Source: Xanthomonas citri pv. mangiferaeindicae
GTDB taxonomy: Bacteria; Pseudomonadota; Gammaproteobacteria; Xanthomonadales; Xanthomonadaceae
NCBI GenBank assembly: GCA_002240395.1
Contig: CP016836.1
Location: forward strand, 744,001 to 808,000
DNA: 64,000 nt
Reading direction: 5' to 3'
The notes under the pieces were generated by a model. It made no database searches and had not been told where the DNA came from. It saw nothing but the letters and a program-made list of their open reading frames with translations. Below are positions 54,836 to 63,837 of this stretch, piece by piece. The position numbers and the translations under genes are program-made. Numbering within the stretch: position 1 is the stretch's first letter; each line of letters begins with the position of its first letter.

Positions 54836-55414
54836 TCAGCGCGCCAGAAAGTTCTTCAGCAGGGCATGGCCGTGTTCGGTGAGGATCGACTCGGGATGAA
54901 ACTGCACGCCCTCGACCGGATGCGTGCGATGGCGCAGGCCCATGATCTCCTCCACGGTGCCGTCGTCGTGCTCGGTCCAGGCGGTGACCTCCAGGCAATC
55001 GGGCAGCGATGCGCGCTCGACGACCAGCGAGTGGTAGCGCGTGGCATCGAAGCCATCGGGCAGTCCGGCGAACACGCCGCGGCCTTCGTGTCGGATCGGC
55101 GAGGTCTTGCCGTGCATGATCCGGCCGGCGCGGACCACGCGGCCGCCGTAGGCCTGGCCCAGCGCCTGGTGGCCCAGGCACACGCCCAGAATCGGCACCG
55201 TCGCCCCAAGGCGCTCGATCACCGCCAGCGACACGCCCGCCTCGTTCGGCGTGCAAGGACCGGGCGAGATCACGATCCGCTCCGGCGCGAGCCGCTCGAT
55301 CTGCTCGACCGTCAATGCGTCGTTGCGCTCCACCCGGACCTCGGCGCCGAGCGCCTGCAGGTACTGCACGAGATTCCAGGTGAAGCTGTCGTAGTTGTCG
55401 AGCATCAACAGCAT
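54836..55414 (-). CDS. trpG: Anthranilate synthase component II (glutamine amidotransferase)
   Basis: A 192-residue class I glutamine amidotransferase. The catalytic cysteine is in ILGVCLGHQALGQ, and the His-Glu pair is in GVQFHPESILTEHG. The start MLLMLDNYDSFTWNLVQYL is typical of TrpG/PabA. It may serve both TrpE and folate synthesis, since PabA and TrpG are often shared. It starts three bases after the SIMPL gene. Confidence 0.94.
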   Translation of the reverse strand: MLLMLDNYDSFTWNLVQYLQALGAEVRVERNDALTVEQIERLAPERIVISPGPCTPNEAGVSLAVIERLGATVPILGVCLGHQALGQAYGGRVVRAGRIMHGKTSPIRHEGRGVFAGLPDGFDATRYHSLVVERASLPDCLEVTAWTEHDDGTVEEIMGLRHRTHPVEGVQFHPESILTEHGHALLKNFLAR

Positions 55415-55417
55415 GGG

Positions 55418-56215
55418 TCAGTCCGCGAGCAGGAAGATGGCGTAGAGGTGTTCGGCGATCGTGACGGTGCCGACCGCGAGGCTTTCGGGCGTGATGCGGT
55501 TGCCGGTGACCTGGATACTGTCGAGCGATTGCGGCGCATCGAACATCACTGGCGGCGCCTCGGGCGGCGGCGGGACACCGCGCCCGCGGGACGGCGGCCA
55601 ATGGCCCGCCTGGACGCCGTAGGCGAAACTCGGCGCCACGTCGGACACGCTGTAGAGCGACCCCAGACGCGCGCCATAACTCCGGGCCAGCAACGCCGCA
55701 GTCTCCCGGGTCTGGCGCATGGCCTCGGCCTTCAGTTCGCCGCGCAGGGCCGCCTCGCCGGAGAACGTCGGCTCGATGCCGGCCAGTTGCACATCCTCAC
55801 CGGCCGGGAGGCCCGCCAGAAACGAACGGGTGGCCTCGGCATCGGGGAAGGTGACCTGCAGCCGGCGTGTCGCGCGGATGCCCTGGTACACGCGCTTCTG
55901 GGATTCGTAACTGTGTTCGGGCTGCACCGAGAACGTGCTGGCGTCGATCGATTCGGCGATCGCCCCGCCCGACTTCAGCGCGGTCAGCAAGGCGCCCAGA
56001 TTCGCCTGCACGCGCTCGCGCGCGCGTTCTGGCTGCATGTCCAGCGCACTGAGCGTGATCGAGACCGTGAAGCGGTCTGGCACCACGTCGCGTGTCGCAT
56101 CGCCCTTGACCAGCAGGTGCGGCAGCGATGGCAGTGCATTGACCTGCGCCATCGCCCACGGCGCGCACAGTGCCAGCAGCAGGGCCGCACATCCGCGTCC
56201 CAAAGACCTTGTCAT
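55418..56215 (-). CDS. SIMPL-domain (DUF541) periplasmic protein
   Basis: A 265-residue protein with a signal peptide (CAALLLALCAPWAMA, mature from about residue 24). The DUF541/SIMPL pattern is LLVKGDATRDVVPDRFTVSI, followed by AIAESIDASTFSVQPEHSYE and YQGIRATRRLQVTF. Related proteins (YggE, BP26) lower oxidative stress or form channel-like rings, but no role is firm. GGAG precedes ATG 56215. It lies between trpE and trpG and is co-transcribed with them. Confidence 0.87.
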   Translation of the reverse strand: MTRSLGRGCAALLLALCAPWAMAQVNALPSLPHLLVKGDATRDVVPDRFTVSITLSALDMQPERARERVQANLGALLTALKSGGAIAESIDASTFSVQPEHSYESQKRVYQGIRATRRLQVTFPDAEATRSFLAGLPAGEDVQLAGIEPTFSGEAALRGELKAEAMRQTRETAALLARSYGARLGSLYSVSDVAPSFAYGVQAGHWPPSRGRGVPPPPEAPPVMFDAPQSLDSIQVTGNRITPESLAVGTVTIAEHLYAIFLLAD

Positions 56216-56256
56216 CGTCGTCTCCTTCGATCCGTGTCGGAACCCAGCGGGGCGGC

Positions 56257-57741
56257 TCACAGCCCCTTCGCCGCCTGCGCCACCGCGCGGAACAACGCGC
56301 GGCCCTTGTTCATCGTCTCGGCCCATTCCATGTCGGGGTCGGAGTCGTACACGATGCCCGCGCCCGCCTGCACATACAGGCGGCCATCCTGGATCACCGC
56401 GGTGCGGATCGCGATCGCGGTATCGGCGTCGCCGTGCCAACCGATGTAACCGACTGCGCCCGAGTACACGTTGCGCTTGACCGGCTCGAGGCTGCGGACG
56501 ATCTCCAGCGCGCGCACCTTCGGCGCGCCGCTGACCGTGCCGGCCGGGAACGTCGCGCGCAGCACGTCGGCGTAGCTCAGGCCGGCCTTCAGCCGGCCGG
56601 TGACCTCGCTGACGATATGCATGACGTGGCTGTAACGCTCGATCACAAAGCGCTCGCCGACCTCGACCGTGCCCGGCGCCGAGACATGGCCGACATCGTT
56701 GCGGCCCAGGTCGATCAGCATCAGGTGCTCGGCGCGCTCCTTGGGATCGGCGAGCAGCTCCGCCTCCAGCGCCTGGTCCTGCGCCGGCGTTGCGCCACGC
56801 GGGCGCGTGCCGGCGATCGGCCGCACGGTGACTTCGCCGTCCTTCAGACGCACGAGGATTTCCGGCGAGGAACCCACGACCTGAGTGCCGCCGACATCGA
56901 GGAAGTACATGTACGGCGAGGGGTTGAGTGCGCGCAGCGCCCGGTAGACGTCGACCGGGCGGGCCTGGAACGGCACCGACATGCGCTGCGACAGCACGAC
57001 CTGGAAGGCGTCGCCGGCGGCGATGTAGTCCTTCACCTGCGCCACGGCGTCGATGAAGCCCTCGCGGGTGAAGCCGGACACGAAGTCCGACTCGTCCAGT
57101 GCCGCCGGCTGCAGGGTTTCGGGGTAGCCCGCCCCGCCCTGGCGCAGCCGGTGGCTGAGCGCGTCCAGCCGGCGGTTGGCGCGTGCCCAGGCCTGCGGCT
57201 CGCGCGGGTCGGCATGGACAATCAAGTACAGCCGACCCTTGAGGTTGTCGAACACCGCGACCTCGGTGCTGAGCATCAGCAGGATGTCCGGTGTGCCCAG
57301 CTCATCGCGCACGTCGGCGCGCGCGGCGTCGCGCAGCCGCGGCTCGATGTACTCGATGCACTCGAAGCCGAACCAGCCGACCAGGCCGCCGGCGAAGCCC
57401 GGCAGACCCTCGACCCGCGGCACCGAGTGCTCGGCGCGCAGGCGCTCGACCTCGGCGAACGGATCGGCGACCTCGCGCGTCTCGATCGTCTCGCCGTGCT
57501 CGCGAACGGTCAGCATGTGGCCGTGGAAGGTGTACACCCGCTCGGCCGGCAGCCCGATGATCGAGTGCCGACCAAAGCGCTCGCCGCCCTCGACCGATTC
57601 GAACAGGTAGGTGTGTGGCCCATCAGCCAGCTTGAGATAGACCGACAGCGGCGTGTCGAGGTCGGACAGCACCTCGCGCACCACGGGGATGCGGGTGTGG
57701 CCGTCAGTGGCGTACTGCTGGAACTGGGACTGCGAGATCAC
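56257..57741 (-). CDS. trpE: Anthranilate synthase component I
   Basis: A 494-residue chorismate-using enzyme, first of the tryptophan path. The regulatory Trp-binding region includes LLESxEGG-like TYLFESVEGGERFGRHSIIG. The catalytic part has IAAGDAFQVVLSQR, IAGTRPRGATPAQDQ, LIDLGRNDVGHVSAPGTV and TVSGAPKVRALEIV. GTG 57741 was chosen: GAGGAA lies about seven bases upstream, and TrpE similarity begins with the next residues. No leader peptide or attenuator is visible in the 113 bases before it. Confidence 0.95.
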   Translation of the reverse strand: MISQSQFQQYATDGHTRIPVVREVLSDLDTPLSVYLKLADGPHTYLFESVEGGERFGRHSIIGLPAERVYTFHGHMLTVREHGETIETREVADPFAEVERLRAEHSVPRVEGLPGFAGGLVGWFGFECIEYIEPRLRDAARADVRDELGTPDILLMLSTEVAVFDNLKGRLYLIVHADPREPQAWARANRRLDALSHRLRQGGAGYPETLQPAALDESDFVSGFTREGFIDAVAQVKDYIAAGDAFQVVLSQRMSVPFQARPVDVYRALRALNPSPYMYFLDVGGTQVVGSSPEILVRLKDGEVTVRPIAGTRPRGATPAQDQALEAELLADPKERAEHLMLIDLGRNDVGHVSAPGTVEVGERFVIERYSHVMHIVSEVTGRLKAGLSYADVLRATFPAGTVSGAPKVRALEIVRSLEPVKRNVYSGAVGYIGWHGDADTAIAIRTAVIQDGRLYVQAGAGIVYDSDPDMEWAETMNKGRALFRAVAQAAKGL

Positions 57742-57853
57742 GCGGCATTTCCTCGGGCAACGGGCGGGCGGACACGGCGGCAGAACGCCGCCATCGCCGG
57801 TCGATGCCGAGGATCCACAGGTGCAGGGCAGCGGGAACGCGCATCCCGCTACT

Positions 57854-58812
57854 CTAGCGAGTCGCCTCTGGTGATGCGACTGTCCCGGCGCCGCGCAATG
57901 GGCAGTCCACCGGCAGGTGCATGCGGATCCGGCCGGCGACGCATTCGACCGCGAAGCGCCGCGAGGCGTGCGGTTCGCCATCGAGGTTGAGCGTGAGCGG
58001 CGCGTCCGACTCGACGACGAGCCGCGGCAGCCGGCGACGCACCGCGACCTGGTCGAGCGCGGCGACCTTGCCCTCGACCAATGCGGTGCGCAGCGCCGCG
58101 ACGACCTCGCCCTCGAATTCGGGCACGATCGTCAGATCGATCATGCCGTCATCGATCCAGGCATCGGGACACAGCGCCTGACCGCCGCCGGCCTGCCGGC
58201 CATTGCCGATACCCAGCGCGACCAGGCCGCCGTCCCAGGCGAAATCGGGGCCGCGCACACGCACCTGGATCGGCTCGATCCGGCCCACCCGCGACAGGCC
58301 GGTCACGAAGTAGGCCAGCCCGCCAAGCACGCGCTTGAGCGCGTCGCGCGTCTCGACCGTCACCTGGGTGCCAAAGCCCCCGAGGCCAGATTCGCGCACC
58401 ACAACACGCTGTCGTCGGCCGCCACGCGCAGTACATCGACCGGGCGAGGCGGCAGTTCGGCCACCAGGGCAAGTGCGTCCTGCGGCGCATCGGGTATCTG
58501 CGCTGCGGTCGCGAAGTCGTTGGCGGTGCCCAACGGCAATACGCCCAGTGACGGCAGCGCGTCGGCCGCTTCCGGACGTGCGGCAAGTGCGGAGACCACC
58601 GCATTGACCGTGCCATCGCCGCCGCCCACGATCAGCGTTTCCACGCCGCTGGCCAGTGCTTCATCGACGAAGCGCGCGGCATCGCCCGCTTCCCAGGTCA
58701 CCCGGACCGCCAGCGCGATGCCGCGGCCACGCATCGCCGCGACCGCCTCGCGCACCGCCTCCACCCCCGCCGATTTGCCGTTGAGGATCAGACACCAGGA
58801 CGGAGCAGGCAT
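57854..58812 (-). pseudogene. Diacylglycerol/lipid kinase (YegS-like), one single-base frame break
   Basis: A lipid kinase of the DAGK catalytic family. The N-terminal half has SWCLILNGKSAG, ETLIVGGGDGTVNAVVSAL (the GGGDGT nucleotide motif) and LGVLPLGTANDFATA. The frame breaks in the run of five C at 58377-58381; adding one base joins NLASG to GFGTQVTVETRD, the usual YegS sequence, for about 319 residues. The second half has DDGMIDLTIVPEF and TLNLDGEPHAS. An assembly error is the likely cause. It precedes trpE on the same strand by 113 bases. Confidence 0.87.
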
Positions 58813-58989
58813 GGGGCACGGGACAAGGGAAAGGTGGCGCAGCGTAACGGAGTGCGCGGCCTACGCTGTTAAGCGCCCCTCACGCTCTCGCCCGCGCCGT
58901 CATGACGCTGTCATCAAGCGCCCGGACCATGGGAGGCCATAGCAGGGACGACGGGCGGAGGCAGGATCAGCCTCCAATCTTCCGGAAGG

Positions 58990-59016
58990 CCGCATCGCAG
59001 GATGCGGCTTTTCTTC
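58990..59016 (+). terminator. Orphan intrinsic terminator, plus strand
   Basis: GCCGCATC (58990-58997), loop GCAG and GATGCGGC (59002-59009) form a perfect eight-pair stem followed by TTTTCTT. No plus-strand gene lies upstream within the region, so it may end a short non-coding transcript or an antisense transcript over the lipid-kinase promoter. Confidence 0.7.
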
Positions 59017-59044
59017 TTGGGGCATCTTCCATGCGGGGATTCTT

Positions 59045-59194
59045 CTTTGGATGGGCAGTTGCCTGGCGGCCGTTAGCCGCGCTGCCCCTAGAACGACCGT
59101 TCGCGAAAGTCGTCACTTCGCGCCCGAGTCAGGACAGGATGGCCTGACCGAGGGAAAAGGGCCGACCGGCCGCCAGGCGGCTGCCCATCCGAAG
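59045..59194. repeat. Long imperfect inverted repeat
   Basis: Arms 59045-59071 and 59168-59194 are reverse complements at 24 of 27 positions, with about 96 bases between. The arms share a GATGGGCAG...CTGCCCATC core with the palindrome at 61567-61598. The repeat lies just after the rpe stop on the minus strand. Confidence 0.6.
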
Positions 59195-59223
59195 CGGGAG
59201 GTACAGTGAAGCCGCGCCTGGCT

Positions 59224-59907
59224 TCAGGCCGACAGGTCGCCAGCGCGGGCGATCTGCGCGCGCATCGCCTCCACGACCGCGCGGTAGTCGGGCTGGCCGA
59301 AGATCGCCGAGCCGGCGACGAAGGTGTCGGCGCCCGCGGCGGCGATCGCGCCGATGTTGTCGGGCTTGACGCCGCCGTCGATCTCCAGCCGGATCGGCTT
59401 GCCCGTGGCATCGATGCGTTCGCGCACGCGGCGCAGCTTGTCGAGCGTCGAGGGAATGAAGGCCTGGCCGCCGAAGCCCGGATTGACCGACATCAGCAGC
59501 ACCATGTCCAGGTCTTCGAGCACGTAGTCGAGCACCTCGACCGGCGTCGCCGGATTCAACACCAGGCCCGCCTGGCAGCCTTCGGCGCGGATCAACTGGA
59601 TCGTGCGGTGCACGTGGCGGCTGGCCTCGGGATGGAAACTGATCAACGTCGCGCCCGCGCGGGCGAAGTCCGGCACGATGCGGTCGACCGGCTCGACCAT
59701 CAGGTGCACGTCGATCGGCGCGGTCACGCCATGCTTGCGCAGTGCCTCGCACACCAGCGGGCCGATCGTCAGGTTCGGCACGTAATGGTTGTCCATCACG
59801 TCGAAATGCACCCAGTCGGCACCGGCGGCGAGCACGGCGTCGACCTCCTCGCCGAGTCGGGCGAAGTTGGCGGACAGGATCGAGGGCGCGATGACGGCGG
59901 GCTGCAT
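59224..59907 (-). CDS. rpe: Ribulose-phosphate 3-epimerase
   Basis: A 227-residue TIM-barrel enzyme interconverting ribulose-5-P and xylulose-5-P. VIAPSILSANFARLGEEV, WVHFDVMDNHYVPNLTIGP, VHLMVEPVDR, MSVNPGFGGQAFI and LEIDGGVKPDNI are all signature segments with the metal-binding His/Asp residues. ATG 59907 is chosen by family length. It is a single gene on the minus strand. Confidence 0.96.
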   Translation of the reverse strand: MQPAVIAPSILSANFARLGEEVDAVLAAGADWVHFDVMDNHYVPNLTIGPLVCEALRKHGVTAPIDVHLMVEPVDRIVPDFARAGATLISFHPEASRHVHRTIQLIRAEGCQAGLVLNPATPVEVLDYVLEDLDMVLLMSVNPGFGGQAFIPSTLDKLRRVRERIDATGKPIRLEIDGGVKPDNIGAIAAAGADTFVAGSAIFGQPDYRAVVEAMRAQIARAGDLSA

Positions 59908-60066
59908 GAATGGCTCCGGGAGCGACGGAAGGACGCGGCGAGGGCCGCAGGCCGTCATTCTACGCGGCGGCGCACGCGGCCCAGTGCTCGCCGGGCGCCG
60001 CGAACGGGCTCGGAAGGCGCCACCGGGACCGCGAGACTTATGCGCCGACGATGCGCCTGCCGCGCC

Positions 60067-60411
60067 TCAGCGCCGGGGACGCTTGCGGCCGTCGCGGCCG
60101 CGGCGCAGCCGGTCGTAGGCGGCATTGAGCTCGGCGGCGCGCGCCTCGGCCTGGGCCCGCAGTTCCGGCGCCGCACCGGCCACGCGGTCGGGATGGTATT
60201 GCGAGATCAGCCGGCGATAAGCCTGGTCGATCTGGACCTGGGTGGCGTCCGGGGCCAGGCCGAACACCGCGTAGTCCTTCTGCTGGCGCGGCGCCAGCCA
60301 GCCGGCATCGAACGCATGTCCGATCACCAGCCCGATCACGCCGCCCGCCGGGTGGCGCAGCAGCAGCCATCCGGCGATGAAGCCCAGCAGTTTTCCGTAC
60401 CAGCGTTGCAT
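60067..60411 (-). CDS. Small membrane-associated DnaJ-domain protein (DjlA-like)
   Basis: A 114-residue protein. The first 30 residues form a hydrophobic hairpin-like segment (LLGFIAGWLLLRHPAGGVIG LVIG), similar to the DjlA N-terminus. A J-domain follows with YAVFGLAPDATQVQIDQAYR and the HPD tripeptide in SQYHPDRVAG, then helix III/IV. It would stimulate DnaK ATPase at the membrane. The middle TerB-like part of full DjlA is missing. It is divergent from purC, 114 bases between the starts. Confidence 0.86.
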   Translation of the reverse strand: MQRWYGKLLGFIAGWLLLRHPAGGVIGLVIGHAFDAGWLAPRQQKDYAVFGLAPDATQVQIDQAYRRLISQYHPDRVAGAAPELRAQAEARAAELNAAYDRLRRGRDGRKRPRR

Positions 60412-60525
60412 GGCGGGCAGTGTAGCGGTTCGCCCCCGCGTCGGCGGTCGGGAGCCCCCCCTGCACCGCGACCGCGTTCGCACTACACTTGCCGACCGTT
60501 TTGCGACGCAACCCGGACCACCCCT

Positions 60526-61422
60526 GTGTCGACGACCCTGCTCGAAGCGAACCTGCCCGGCCTCCACCTGCGCCACCGCGGCAAGGTCCGCGACGTGTTC
60601 GAGCTCGGCGAGGAGCGGCTGCTGATCGTCGCCACCGACCGCCTGAGCGCATTCGACGTCGTGTTGCCCGACCCGATTCCCGGCAAAGGCGAGATGCTCT
60701 GCCAGATCAGCAACTTCTGGTTCGAGCAGACCGCGGCGCTGATGCCCAATCACTTGACTGGTGTGGACGTGGCCAGCGTGCTGCCCGCCGGGGTCGATCC
60801 GGCGCTCTACGCCCAGCGCGCGGTCGTGACGAAGAAGCTCAAGCCGGTGCCGGTCGAGGCGATCGCCCGCGGCTACCTGATCGGCAGCGGCTGGAAGGAT
60901 TACCAGCGCACCGGCCGCGTCAGCGGCATCGCGCTGCCAGGCGACCTGCGCCAGGCCGAACAGTTGCCGCAGCCGATCTTCACGCCGTCGACGAAGGCCG
61001 CAGTCGGCGACCATGACGAGAACATCGACTTCGACACGATGGTGCGCCACATCGGCGCCGATCTCGCCGAACAGGTTCGCGACGCCACGCTGCGCCTGTA
61101 CGCGCATGCCGCCGCGCATGCCGCCGAGCGCGGCATCATCTTGGCCGATACCAAGTTCGAGTTCGGCACCGATGCCGACGGCCGCCTGTACGTGATGGAC
61201 GAGATGCTGACCCCGGACTCGTCGCGCTACTGGCCGGCCGACGAATACCAGGTCGGCACCAGCCCGCCGAGCTACGACAAGCAGATCGTGCGCGACTATC
61301 TGGAAACGCTGGACTGGAACAAGACCGCGCCGGGTCCGCGCCTGCCGACCGAAGTCATCGCGCGCACCCGCGCGCGCTACGCCGAGGCCCTGCAACGGCT
61401 GGCGGGCATCGCCGTCGACTGA
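60526..61422 (+). CDS. purC: Phosphoribosylaminoimidazole-succinocarboxamide synthase
   Basis: A 298-residue SAICAR synthetase of the long type, sixth-to-seventh step of purine synthesis. HRGKVRDVFELGEERLLIVA is the ATP-binding start, KPVPVEAIARGYLIGSGWKD and LADTKFEFGTDADGRLYVMD the catalytic core, and LTPDSSRYWP the signature 2. No ATG is available; GTG 60526 was taken at the family start. A TACACT hexamer at 60484-60489 may be the -10. It is a single gene. Confidence 0.95.
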   Translation: MSTTLLEANLPGLHLRHRGKVRDVFELGEERLLIVATDRLSAFDVVLPDPIPGKGEMLCQISNFWFEQTAALMPNHLTGVDVASVLPAGVDPALYAQRAVVTKKLKPVPVEAIARGYLIGSGWKDYQRTGRVSGIALPGDLRQAEQLPQPIFTPSTKAAVGDHDENIDFDTMVRHIGADLAEQVRDATLRLYAHAAAHAAERGIILADTKFEFGTDADGRLYVMDEMLTPDSSRYWPADEYQVGTSPPSYDKQIVRDYLETLDWNKTAPGPRLPTEVIARTRARYAEALQRLAGIAVD

Positions 61423-61566
61423 GGCGGATCGGCGCGAGCAACGCCACCGGCGCGGTGCCCGATGAGGAACGCGATCAGGGGGCCGCGCGCGGCCTACCGC
61501 GTGGGCCAATGCACATAGCCACGCCAACCCGGTCGACGCGACTCGATCGCCGCGACTCGACCAATC

Positions 61567-61598
61567 CGATGGGGCAGACGCGCGCGTCTGCCCCATCG
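61567..61598. repeat. Perfect 32-base palindrome between purC and the convergent hydrolase gene
   Basis: CGATGGGGCAGACGCG is followed at once by its exact reverse complement. It lies 144 bases after purC and five bases beyond the hydrolase stop. There is no T-run on either side, so it may be an end-protecting stem, a REP-like element, or a bidirectional stop. Confidence 0.75.
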
Positions 61599-61603
61599 TG
61601 GGA

Positions 61604-63610
61604 TCAGAAGTCGGTGACGAAGGCCACCAGGCCACTGATCACGGCGGCATAGCTGGTCGCGAGCATCGCCACCAGCAGCAAGGCTGCCCACAGCCGCGCG
61701 GGCCAGCCGCGTCCGCCCCGCCAGGTCTCACGCAGGTTCCAGGCCGACGTCGCGAGCCCGGCGGCGATCGCGATGACAGACAGGGCACTCAGCGCCAACA
61801 CCCAACCGTTGAGACCGTCGTTGATCCGGAAGTAGTCGGCCATGAACCAGGCGATCAAGCCGATCCAGCCCGCCCAGCTCAGCAGCACCAACCAGGTCGC
61901 GGCGCGGCTGGCCCGGTAGGCGCGCACAGTGCGCGGCGGCCACGGCAGCGCAAGGCGATAGCGGCGCCGCACCAGTGCACTCACCGGCCAGGCCAACGCG
62001 CTGAGCACCAGCACCGCGAACGACACGCCAAGCAGCGGCACCAGCCAGGCGGCCGAGCGATAGCCCTCGACGCGCTGGAACAGCATGAACGGCGAGATCG
62101 CATCGACCGAGAAGGCGGTGACCTCGCCCTCTTCGACCACCGCAGCCAGCCGCTGCTTGCCATCGAGCGTGCGCCAGAGGAACGGCGCCACCGGATAGAA
62201 GCGGTTCGGCTGGCCGTCGGTGCCGGGGAACACCGGGAACCCGACCGAACCGTCGCCGTAGTCCACAAGCTGCACCTGCTGGAGCTGCATCAGACGCATG
62301 AAGCCCGACTCACTGCGGCGCGAGTTCAAGTAATGGCCCGCGGCGAGCAGCCGGGCCTGCGCCTTCGCCGTCTCGATGTCGACCTGGGCCGGCTGCGGCG
62401 GCTGCGCGGGGAAGTAACGGTCGGCGAAGCCTTCGAGCAGTTCGCTGCGGATCGCGCCGGTCGCGCCATCGGCACCGGTGCTGTTGACCGACACGAAGAC
62501 ACCCACGCCCTGATCGCGGAACAGATACAGATACGAGTGGAAGAAGATCGTGTCGCCGCCGTGGCCAAGCACCCGCTGTCCGTTGAGGTCGATCTCGTAG
62601 AAGCCCAGCGCCATGGTCCGCAGCGGCGGGACGAAGCGGGTCTGCGGCGTGTACATCTGCGCCGCGGTTGCGGCCTTGAGCAGCGGAGAGTCGCGGCCGG
62701 CCGCGGTCTCCAGGTGCGCGATCATGAAGCGCGCCATGTCGCTGCCGGTGGCCGCCAGGGCGCCGGCCGGTGCAGACGGCACGACTTCGTAACCGCCGGG
62801 GTCGTCCGAAGCCAACTTGTAGCCGCGCGCCATCAGCCCGGCCAGGTCGTCCGGCAGCGGCTGGCGGAAGCTTGAGCGGGTCATCCGCAACGGCTGCAGG
62901 ACATGCCGCTCGATGTAGTCGTCGAACGACTCGCCACTGACCCGCGCGACGATGTAGCCCGCCAGGCTGGTCGCGTAGTTCGAGTACGCCGGGACCGTGC
63001 CCGGCTCGAAGATCTGGCCGGGCACCCAGGCCTTGAGGTAGGCGCCAAGCTCCGTGTTGCCGGCGCGCGCCTGCGCCTCGGTGGTCATCAGATTCTTGAC
63101 CCGCTCCTCCAACCCGGAGGTGTGGGTCATCAGGTGACGCAGCGTGATCGGTGTCCCGCGCGTCGGCACCCGGAAATCGAGGTACTCGTTGATGTCGGTA
63201 TCCAGATCCAGGCGCCCGGCCTCGACCTGCTGCATCACCGCCGTCCAGGTCAACAGCTTGGAGACCGAGCCTGGTCGGAACAGCGTCGCGTCCGGATCCA
63301 CCGGCTGGCGCTTGGCGACATCGGCGTAGCCGTAACCACGCTTGGCGATGATCTCCCCGTCCTTGACCACGGTGACCACACCGCCGGCGATGTTCCCGCG
63401 CGCCAGCGCATAGGGCATGAACCCGTCGAGCCAGGCCGTGACGTCAGTCCCGGTCAGGACATGGGCGCCGTCGGCGGCCGGGGGCGTTTGGGCAGTCGCC
63501 GTCAGCTCGGGGGCCGCCGGGGTCGCGGGCGCGGGCCCCGTCTGGGCGAACGCGGAGGTGCACAGCAGCAAGCAGGCCAGCAACGATCGCACACGCAACG
63601 AACCTGACAT
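61604..63610 (-). CDS. Serine hydrolase of the beta-lactamase/class C PBP family with C-terminal membrane helices
   Basis: A 668-residue protein. A signal peptide (LLACLLLCTSAFA) is followed by a class C beta-lactamase-like domain: the catalytic serine S115 in GSVSK, the second motif YSN in VPAYSNYATSLAGY, and the third HGG in VLGHGGDTIFF. HLMTHTSGLEERVKNL is the usual segment after the active serine. After a beta-rich middle part (about 430-520) come at least four membrane helices. Esterase or peptidase activity on cell-wall-like substrates is possible. It is not expected to be a resistance enzyme. ATG 63610 starts just before the signal peptide. Confidence 0.87.
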   Translation of the reverse strand: MSGSLRVRSLLACLLLCTSAFAQTGPAPATPAAPELTATAQTPPAADGAHVLTGTDVTAWLDGFMPYALARGNIAGGVVTVVKDGEIIAKRGYGYADVAKRQPVDPDATLFRPGSVSKLLTWTAVMQQVEAGRLDLDTDINEYLDFRVPTRGTPITLRHLMTHTSGLEERVKNLMTTEAQARAGNTELGAYLKAWVPGQIFEPGTVPAYSNYATSLAGYIVARVSGESFDDYIERHVLQPLRMTRSSFRQPLPDDLAGLMARGYKLASDDPGGYEVVPSAPAGALAATGSDMARFMIAHLETAAGRDSPLLKAATAAQMYTPQTRFVPPLRTMALGFYEIDLNGQRVLGHGGDTIFFHSYLYLFRDQGVGVFVSVNSTGADGATGAIRSELLEGFADRYFPAQPPQPAQVDIETAKAQARLLAAGHYLNSRRSESGFMRLMQLQQVQLVDYGDGSVGFPVFPGTDGQPNRFYPVAPFLWRTLDGKQRLAAVVEEGEVTAFSVDAISPFMLFQRVEGYRSAAWLVPLLGVSFAVLVLSALAWPVSALVRRRYRLALPWPPRTVRAYRASRAATWLVLLSWAGWIGLIAWFMADYFRINDGLNGWVLALSALSVIAIAAGLATSAWNLRETWRGGRGWPARLWAALLLVAMLATSYAAVISGLVAFVTDF

Positions 63611-63837
63611 CGGGAGCACCTCGACGGGACGGACGTAGGACCAATCTGCCGACTGTCTCGCCCCGAATCGGACAAGTCAAGCCTGATCGGAAAATATTCT
63701 CGCTTCTGGCGCGGACGATAGGACCGAGGAGAAAACGACGCCGAGCGCCGCACCCAGGTCGATCTGCGCTGCGACCGGCATCGGTCGCGCTGCATTCTGC
63801 GAAGATGCCCGTGCACCCACGGCACCTGGGAGTCCTG

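Larger units (their letters stand above)
58813..59223. other. Gene-free region between rpe and the lipid kinase
   Basis: No protein-coding gene is seen. It contains a plus-strand intrinsic terminator (58990-59016) that belongs to no plus-strand gene, and a long inverted repeat (59045-59194). Flanking genes are both on the minus strand. A small non-coding RNA ending at the terminator is possible. Confidence 0.5.

Noticed and set aside
57830..57853. Hairpin before trpE as a tryptophan attenuator
   Set aside because: A stem is present after the lipid-kinase stop, but there is no T-run and no leader peptide with consecutive Trp codons in the 113 bases upstream of trpE.
59062..59080. Sequence like the start of 5S rRNA (GCCTGGCGGCCGTTAGC)
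   Set aside because: The resemblance stops after about 20 bases. The 96 bases between the inverted arms do not match 5S rRNA, and no 16S/23S genes lie nearby.
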